In this document: positions 59,432 to 64,000 of the stretch, one piece after another
Layout of the letters: the number at the start of each line of letters is the position of its first letter
How positions within the stretch are numbered: position 1 is the first letter of the stretch
Assembly (NCBI RefSeq): GCF_013376475.1
Contig: NZ_CP045508.1
Span: forward strand, 1,981,501-2,045,500
Direction: 5' to 3'
DNA: 64,000 bases
Origin: Desulfolutivibrio sulfoxidireducens
GTDB lineage: Bacteria; Desulfobacterota; Desulfovibrionia; Desulfovibrionales; Desulfovibrionaceae
Program-made: the position numbers and the translations under genes
The notes under the pieces: generated by a model
What the model saw: only the letters and a program-made list of their open reading frames with translations
Told to the model about the DNA's origin: nothing
Databases searched by the model: none

Positions 59432-60697
59432 TCACCATATTCTCGCGTTTTGACCCAGATACGCGCCCGGCGCGGCAAGCGGCCCGGCGTTTTTGGGGTT
59501 GTCGAGCCACCAGTCGGGGACATGCCGGCGGCGCAGGCCCCGGCGTATGGCAAAGGCCAGTTCCCCGAGCCGCGGCGGCGCGTCCAGGCCCACCGCGCCC
59601 ACCAGCCGGCTTTCGCGAAAGACCAGTTTCAGATAGGAGCCCCGGGGGCCGCCCGCGGTCAGGACGTCGCAGTCCCGGGTCAGGGCCGGATTCACCGCGC
59701 CCACGGAAATCATCCGGGACCCGAAGACCGGGATGGCGTTCTGGGCCAGGGTTCCGGCATAGGGCGCCTTTTCCCCGGCCATGTTCAACGCCGCCACCCG
59801 GCCCTGTTCCATGGCCACGGGCCACACGGCGTTGATCCGGCGGTCTTCCCACACCGCGTCCGGGGCCTGGGCCATGTCCCCGGCGGCAAAGATCCGTTCA
59901 TCAGAGGTCCGAAGCCATTCGTCCACCAGGATGCCGTCGTCGCGGGCCAGGCCGCTGTCCGCGAGCCACCCGGTCTCGGGGATGACGCCCTTGCCGGCCG
60001 CGACCAGATCCACCCCCAGAGATCCGCCCGTGGAAAGGACCAGTTTCAGGGGGCGCGTCGCGCCCGGCTCCACAGCGGTGACCGAGGTGGAGGTGAGAAG
60101 GGTGACCCCGGGGGTGTCCTTCAGGCGTTCGCCCACCCAGGCGCCCACGTATTCGTCCACGTTGAGCGACAAGGGCCGGGGCGAGGTCACGAGAAGATGG
60201 ACGGCCATGCCGCGCCGCAAAAGCCCCATGGTCAGTTTGAAGCCCACCAGGCCGCCGCCGAGAACCGCGGCCACGCCGCCCGTCCTGACGCGGGCCAGGA
60301 TTCGGGACAGGTCTCGCCTGCCCCGGAACAAACAGATTTCCCCGGCCATGCTCCCGCCGACACCGGCTGGCCGGGCCCTGGCCCCGCAGGACAGGAGCAG
60401 GCGGTCATAGGAAAGCTCCCCGCCCGAGGCCAGGGTCAGCCGGGTCCGGCCCGGATCAAGGCGGACGGCCTTTTCGCGGACCAGGGTCACGCCAAGTCCG
60501 GTCCAGAAATTCTCTCCGGCCACGGTCATGGCCTCGGGGGACATCTCGCCGGAGAGGGCGTAGCTGATAAGCGGCCGGGAATAGACAGGTACGGGGGACG
60601 GGTCCACGCCGATGATCTCGGCCGACGGGTCCGCCTTGCGCAGCCAGGCGCAGGCGCTTCGTCCGGCCGCGTGCAATCCCACGACGACGTATCGCAT
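59432..60697 (-). CDS. FAD-dependent pyridine nucleotide oxidoreductase of the coo operon
   Basis: A 421-aa protein of the NADH oxidase/rubredoxin reductase fold. The N-terminal FAD motif is VVVGLHAAGRSA (GxHAAG variant), the NAD motif AAVLGGGLVGFKLTMGL, and the second FAD motif RIFAAGDMAQAP. It starts 3 bases after cooC ends and is followed by cooF. Such flavoproteins occur in other cooS operons and are thought to pass electrons from CO to NAD(P)+ or oxygen. The acceptor here is unknown. Confidence 0.88.
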   Translation of the reverse strand: MRYVVVGLHAAGRSACAWLRKADPSAEIIGVDPSPVPVYSRPLISYALSGEMSPEAMTVAGENFWTGLGVTLVREKAVRLDPGRTRLTLASGGELSYDRLLLSCGARARPAGVGGSMAGEICLFRGRRDLSRILARVRTGGVAAVLGGGLVGFKLTMGLLRRGMAVHLLVTSPRPLSLNVDEYVGAWVGERLKDTPGVTLLTSTSVTAVEPGATRPLKLVLSTGGSLGVDLVAAGKGVIPETGWLADSGLARDDGILVDEWLRTSDERIFAAGDMAQAPDAVWEDRRINAVWPVAMEQGRVAALNMAGEKAPYAGTLAQNAIPVFGSRMISVGAVNPALTRDCDVLTAGGPRGSYLKLVFRESRLVGAVGLDAPPRLGELAFAIRRGLRRRHVPDWWLDNPKNAGPLAAPGAYLGQNARIW

Positions 60698-60700
60698 GGC

Positions 60701-61462
60701 TTACCTCGACGGTTGCGGTTCCTGATCGGCCAGGGCGGCCAGAATGGCGGCGCAAGCCAGGTCCAGGGCGGGGCGTTCGGGCAGGTCCAGCACGGAAGGG
60801 GAGGTCAACTGGCGTTCGGTCAGACCTGTCAGGGCCGGGATGGCCGCCGTCAGGGGCGGCAGGCCGGGAATGTCCGGCAGGGTCGATCCGTTTTCGGCCC
60901 GGTTGAGGACCAACGCCTGGCGGGTCAGTCCCAGTTCGGCGGCCATGCCCGCGATCCGGGCGGCCACGGACAGGCTGCGCCAACTCGGTTCACTGACCAC
61001 GACAAGCCCGTCCACGGCGGAAACCGTGCCCCGTCCCAGGTGTTCCACGCCGGCCTCCAGGTCCACCACCACCCACTGGTCCCTCTCCACGATGAGATGG
61101 GCCAGAAGGGCCTTGAGCAGGGCGTTGGCCTCGCAGGCGCACCCGCCTCCGGCCCCGGCCACCGAGCCCATGACCACAAGATCCAGGCCGCCGGTCCGTA
61201 CCCGAAGCCGCTCGGGCAGGTCCGCCACCTGGGGATTGAGATTGATGAAGCCGCTGCCGACCCGTTCCCGGATAAGGGCTTCGTCCTGGATCAGGGGAAT
61301 GGGGACGTCTTGCGGGGACAGGCCCAGGGCGGAGCCCAGGGAAAGGGCCGTGTCCGCGTCCACGAGCCAGGTGTCGCGGCCCTGGCGGGAGAGGTAGTCG
61401 CCGATCCAGGCGGTGAGGGAGGTTTTGCCCACGCCGCCTTTTCCAGCTACGGCCAGCTTCAT
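60701..61462 (-). CDS. cooC: CO dehydrogenase maturation ATPase CooC
   Basis: A 253-aa MinD/NifH-like ATPase that helps insert nickel into CooS. The deviant Walker A is AGKGGVGKTSL, with DADTALSLGSALG following. A GCACEANALL segment carries the metal-binding CxC pair. The start at 61462 is where the family begins. It is the first gene of cooC-FAD oxidoreductase-cooF-cooS. Confidence 0.93.
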   Translation of the reverse strand: MKLAVAGKGGVGKTSLTAWIGDYLSRQGRDTWLVDADTALSLGSALGLSPQDVPIPLIQDEALIRERVGSGFINLNPQVADLPERLRVRTGGLDLVVMGSVAGAGGGCACEANALLKALLAHLIVERDQWVVVDLEAGVEHLGRGTVSAVDGLVVVSEPSWRSLSVAARIAGMAAELGLTRQALVLNRAENGSTLPDIPGLPPLTAAIPALTGLTERQLTSPSVLDLPERPALDLACAAILAALADQEPQPSR

Positions 61463-61496
61463 GACAGCCTCCAGGCGCACGAAAAGAAAATTCTCT

Positions 61497-61512
61497 AACT
61501 AGAAGATTAGTT
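61497..61512. promoter_or_regulatory. Candidate operator upstream of cooC
   Basis: AACTA-N6-TAGTT, an inverted repeat of the size bound by CRP/FNR-family dimers, lies 35 bases upstream of the cooC start. The exact regulator cannot be named. Confidence 0.35.
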
Positions 61513-61566
61513 CACGGCGATGGGCGGGTCAATGAAAGATATGCGCTATGGAGACTACAATAATAT

Positions 61567-61620
61567 TTGTATGCAGGCCATGTCATCGATTGATGAGTCG
61601 AACATGTAAACCGCATACAA
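61567..61620. repeat. Nested inverted repeats
   Basis: TTGTATGC (61567-61574) pairs with GCATACAA (61613-61620). Inside lie a CATG...CATG pair and CATC-N4-GATG, so the stretch could fold into a cruciform or RNA hairpin. Its role is unknown. Confidence 0.4.
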
Positions 61621-62061
61621 CAGTGGGTTGTATTGCCTCAGGACCTGGGATTCGCAGTCCATCGCAAGAGAGAATCACTATCATTTCCATGTGATTAAAA
61701 TCCCTGCGGACGGTACGTGCCGGATACGCAAAAAGACGGGGCGATTCCACCTGGATGGATCGGGAAAGGATGTCGGAAAGGGCATCTCGTCCGTGCGCCG
61801 CGACCGTGATCCACCACGTTCCCCGGTTCCCGGGCGAGAGACTGGAGCACCGGGACAAGCCCTGTCGCCAGACACGATATTTCGGCACCATGGTGAAATA
61901 TCGATGATTCGGTGGCAGGAATGCTCTAGGACGGATGCGGCTATTGAACAACAAGAAAAACAGCTTTTCTATCAGAGGGATCCATGGCCCATGGACTGGT
62001 ACGATCCCTGCTTTCCCCCTGGCGACGGCGGATGCCGAACAACCCGAAAGGAGATACGACC

Positions 62062-62349
62062 ATGAACGCCATCCGGATGCTGATACTCGCCCTGACCCTC
62101 TGCATCGGTTTCTGCCTGGCCACCCAGGCTCATGCCTTCGACCTGTTCCGTTTTCTGGATGCGGACGATGCGCAGACCATGGGCAACCCCCTGGCCATCA
62201 GCAACGAGCCGACCTACCGGGGAGGCAACCCCCTGGCCATCAGCAACGAGCCGGTCTACCGGGGCGGCAACCCCCTGGCCATCAGCAACGAGCCGACCTA
62301 CCTGGGAGGCGTGCGGAAGTCGGTTCCGGCTGCCCCCACACTTCGCTAA
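62062..62349 (+). CDS. Small secreted protein with three tandem 14-residue repeats
   Basis: A 95-aa protein not matched to any family I know. Residues 1-26 form a clear signal peptide (hydrophobic core LILALTLCIGFCLA, cleavage near AHA-FD). After FDLFRFLDADDAQTM come three near-identical units GNPLAISNEPTYRG (unit 2 has V for T; unit 3 has L for R), then a short basic tail KSVPAAPTLR. AAAGGAGATACG sets the ATG. It has its own strong terminator. The product is probably exported; function unknown. Confidence 0.75.
   Translation: MNAIRMLILALTLCIGFCLATQAHAFDLFRFLDADDAQTMGNPLAISNEPTYRGGNPLAISNEPVYRGGNPLAISNEPTYLGGVRKSVPAAPTLR
62182..62307 (+). repeat. Three 42-bp tandem coding repeats
   Basis: Units 62182-62223, 62224-62265 and 62266-62307 are nearly identical at the DNA level, differing at only a few bases each. 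They encode the 14-residue units of the secreted peptide. Confidence 0.95.
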
Positions 62350-62369
62350 CCGCCCATCAGGACGTCACC

Positions 62370-62408
62370 AAAGAAAGGGAACGGGGAAAATCCCCGTTCC
62401 CTTTCTTT
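62370..62408. terminator. Strong symmetric terminator after the repeat-peptide gene
   Basis: An 18-bp perfect stem (AAAGAAAGGGAACGGGGA and its complement, 3-nt loop), 21 bases after the stop. The purine/pyrimidine arms end in TTTCTTT, so it can act as a terminator. Confidence 0.8.
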
Positions 62409-62439
62409 GCCGGGTGCCCTTTCGGGCAGACAAATAAAA

Positions 62440-62462
62440 AACCCCTTTGAGTCAAAGGGGTT
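62440..62462 (-). terminator. Terminator of tRNA-Ser
   Basis: On the minus strand AACCCCTTTG-act-CAAAGGGGTT is followed by a T-rich run, 11 bases beyond the tRNA 3' end. Confidence 0.85.
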
Positions 62463-62472
62463 ATACACTCTT

Positions 62473-62566
62473 TGGCGGAGAGGGTGGGATTCGAACCCAC
62501 GTGCAGGTTACTCACCCGCAACCCGATTTCGAGTCGGGCCCGTTACGGCCGCTTCGGTACCTCTCC
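62473..62566 (-). tRNA. tRNA-Ser (anticodon CGA)
   Basis: Type II tRNA of 94 nt including an encoded CCA. The acceptor stem GGAGAGG / CCTCTCC is perfect. The anticodon loop CTCGAAA gives CGA, reading UCG. The T arm is GTGGGTTCGAATCCCAC. A long variable arm (GGTTGCGGGTGAGTAACCTGC region) is present, as expected for serine. Confidence 0.97.
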
Positions 62567-62692
62567 GCAAGACGAACGTGATGCAAACGAATTTGGAAGT
62601 ATATCCGTTTGAACGCAGAGAGGCAAGAACTTCCTCGCAAAACGACCTCGCGGGTCTGCCTTGACGGGAAGGTCCGGCACGGCGCGCCGGCC

Positions 62693-63259
62693 TCACGCCT
62701 CTCGCCCGTTCTCCCGGCGACCGCGCCTGGCCTGAAAAAACGCCTTGAGCATCTCGCCGCATTCCGTTGCCCGGACTCCGCCGAAAACCTTCATCCGATG
62801 GTTTAAGAAAGGCAGATCCATGGCCGCGATCCGGCTTCCGGCCGCGCCGGACTTGGGATCGGCCGCGCCGTAGACCAGAAGCCCCACCCGGGCGTGGACC
62901 ATGGCCCCCAGGCACATCAGGCACGGCTCCAGGGTGGCCACCAGGATCGATCCGGTCAAGCGGTAGTTCCCGGCCGCCTCGGCCGCCCGGCGCAGGGCCA
63001 GGACCTCGGCGTGGGCCGTGGGATCGCCGGAGCGCAGGGGGGAATTCCCGGCCTGGGCCAAAAGCCGCCCCTCGGCGGAAAAAACCACCGCGCCCACGGG
63101 CACGTCCCCGAAGGCCGCCGCCGCCTCGGCCTCGGCCAGGGCCACGTCCATGGCCGATTCCCAGGAGTCGAGGCCGGGGGGGAGGGGCGGTGGATCGGTC
63201 AGCGCCAGGGAAGGGGGGGCGGGTATATCCATGGAATCACCACAAGAGGAACACTCCAT
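62693..63259 (-). CDS. tadA: tRNA-specific adenosine deaminase
   Basis: Deaminates A34 to inosine in tRNA-Arg(ACG). The zinc motifs are TAHAEVLALR (His and the proton-shuttling Glu) and EPCLMCLGAM (two Cys). FGDVPVGAVV and RVGLLVYGAADPKSGA are also typical. The 188-aa form carries an N-terminal extension; in-frame ATG 63232 is an alternative start, and neither has a good ribosome site. It lies between tRNA-Ser and purQ on the same strand. Confidence 0.92.
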   Translation of the reverse strand: MECSSCGDSMDIPAPPSLALTDPPPLPPGLDSWESAMDVALAEAEAAAAFGDVPVGAVVFSAEGRLLAQAGNSPLRSGDPTAHAEVLALRRAAEAAGNYRLTGSILVATLEPCLMCLGAMVHARVGLLVYGAADPKSGAAGSRIAAMDLPFLNHRMKVFGGVRATECGEMLKAFFQARRGRRENGREA

Positions 63260-63338
63260 GCCCCGTCAAAGACGCCTTGATCGAAAGACATGGGAGCGGC
63301 CTGCCGCGCGGCCGTCCTCCAGAGCCGGGAGCCCCGGT

Positions 63339-64000
63339 TCAGGTCGAGGATTTGAGGTACCTGACGCCGTTTTCCAGAAGCGCGGTGCCCAGGATGGATT
63401 TCTCTCCCCGGGTCCAGCCGGGATGGTTGGTCGGGTGGTTGAAGGCCTCCGGGTGGGGCATAAGCCCCAGGATGCGGCCTGTGGGATCGGTCAGCCCGGC
63501 GATGCCCATGGGAGAACCGTTGGGGTTCTGGGGATAGGCCTCGGTCGGCCGGCCCGTGGCCGGATCGGCGTATTGCAGGGCCACCAGGTTTTCGGACCAC
63601 AGGGCCGCCAGCACGGCCTCGTCTCTGGGCACCAGCTTGCCCTCGCCGTGACGCACGGGCAGGTCGATACGCGCGATGCCCCTGGTGAAGACGCAACGGC
63701 AATCCGGGTTGGCCATAAGCGTCACCCAACGGTCCTCGAAGCGGGCCGAGTCGTTGTTGGACAGGGAAAGCTCCCGGACGAGGGCGTTGCCGCCACGGCC
63801 CGGCAGAAGCCCGATCTTCACCAGCAGTTGAAAGCCGTTGCAGATGCCCAGGATGATGCCGCCGTTGGCCAGGAAGGTCAGAAGCTGGTCGATGACCGGC
63901 TCGCCGGACACGGTTTTGGCGTGGGTCCAGCGAAGCGCCGCGGCCTGGGCCGCGCCCAGGTCGTCGCCGTCCAGGAATCCGCCGGGAAAGATGAGGAAGT
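63339..64000 (-). CDS. purQ: Phosphoribosylformylglycinamidine synthase glutaminase subunit (5' end outside window)
   Basis: Class I glutamine amidotransferase domain that supplies ammonia for the FGAM step of purine synthesis. The start is outside the window: reading continues to base 64000 with IFPGGFLDGDDLGAAQ, so about 220 residues are visible. The nucleophile Cys is in GICNGFQLL and the His-Glu pair in MPHPEAF. The size and motif context favour a separate PurQ, though the C-terminal domain of a large PurL cannot be excluded from this part alone. It is upstream of tadA on the same strand. Confidence 0.9.
   Translation of the reverse strand, partial: FLIFPGGFLDGDDLGAAQAAALRWTHAKTVSGEPVIDQLLTFLANGGIILGICNGFQLLVKIGLLPGRGGNALVRELSLSNNDSARFEDRWVTLMANPDCRCVFTRGIARIDLPVRHGEGKLVPRDEAVLAALWSENLVALQYADPATGRPTEAYPQNPNGSPMGIAGLTDPTGRILGLMPHPEAFNHPTNHPGWTRGEKSILGTALLENGVRYLKSST

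Larger units (their letters stand above)
61463..62061. other. 599-base region between cooC and the repeat-peptide gene
   Basis: It holds the coo promoter region and the promoter of the small peptide gene, transcribed away from each other. Two dyads are seen (61497 and 61567). Open frames at 61583-61954 and 61628-62065 look non-coding: arginine/proline-rich, with no ribosome site. Nothing else was recognised. Confidence 0.6.

Noticed and set aside
57299-61498. A 1,399-codon open frame on the plus strand
   Set aside because: It lies opposite the whole coo operon, where four well-recognised proteins are encoded. Its composition is that of a shadow frame.
61583-62065. Two overlapping open frames of 123 and 145 codons on opposite strands
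   Set aside because: Neither has a ribosome site, a family resemblance or gene-like composition. The region is better read as regulatory.
62182-62307. Short CRISPR-like array
   Set aside because: The repeats are directly adjacent 42-bp units without spacers and are in frame inside a coding sequence. No cas genes are near.

Overview
The window looks like a chromosome segment of a high-GC anaerobic member of the Desulfovibrionaceae or a close relative. This is inferred from gene content: a nickel CO dehydrogenase operon, an anaerobic glycerol-3-phosphate dehydrogenase with heterodisulfide-reductase-like partners, a CoA ligase paired with an ACT-domain protein, and a tmRNA tag ANDYDYALAA. Most genes are GC-rich. 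Three patches are clearly AT-richer: about 21.4-26.3 kb, about 42.2-43.5 kb and parts of 51-55 kb. These look acquired.

Layout. 0-20.4 kb is mostly housekeeping: alr, an acetyltransferase, a LOG-family phosphoribohydrolase, uvrB with a K+ channel, ligA, dapB, a hybrid histidine kinase with rtcB, an SGNH acyltransferase-like protein, an ACT protein with a phenylacetate-CoA-ligase-type enzyme, rsfS-gpmI, a zinc-ribbon protein and an APH-type kinase. 20.6-21.0 kb is ssrA (tmRNA) with promoter and terminator. It is followed by an acquired island (21.1-26.3 kb) whose first gene fuses an integrase arm-binding domain to about 1,190 residues of unrelated helical protein. 27.3-42.1 kb is a complete glycerol locus. 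On one strand lie glpA, glpB, a membrane [Fe-S]/cytochrome protein, an HdrB-like protein and glpK. In the other direction lie the DeoR-type regulator glpR and a glycerol ABC transporter glpSTPQUV. Glycerol would be imported, phosphorylated and oxidised, with electrons passing into the membrane.

42.1-45.3 kb is an inserted cargo (DUF169 protein, SMR efflux pump, MocR regulator) bounded by a 226-bp direct repeat of the glpV tail. A 71-bp fragment of a gene 5 kb away sits at one junction. 45.5-48.1 kb is a cysteine desulfidase with its transporter. 48.2-50.8 kb is a permease-less trio: a cytoplasmic binding protein, a P-loop GTPase and an ABC ATPase. 50.9-55.2 kb is an envelope export operon: ABC ATPase, FtsX-type permease, LolA-like protein and outer-membrane barrel. 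Then come cheV, the coo operon (cooC, FAD oxidoreductase, cooF, cooS), a secreted peptide with three tandem 14-residue repeats, tRNA-Ser(CGA), tadA and the start-truncated purQ.

The strongest candidates for something undescribed are the integrase-arm fusion next to tmRNA, the soluble binding-protein/GTPase/ATPase trio, the Hdr-type electron module of the glp operon, and the small repeat peptide. No CRISPR array, complete insertion sequence or complete integrase was seen.
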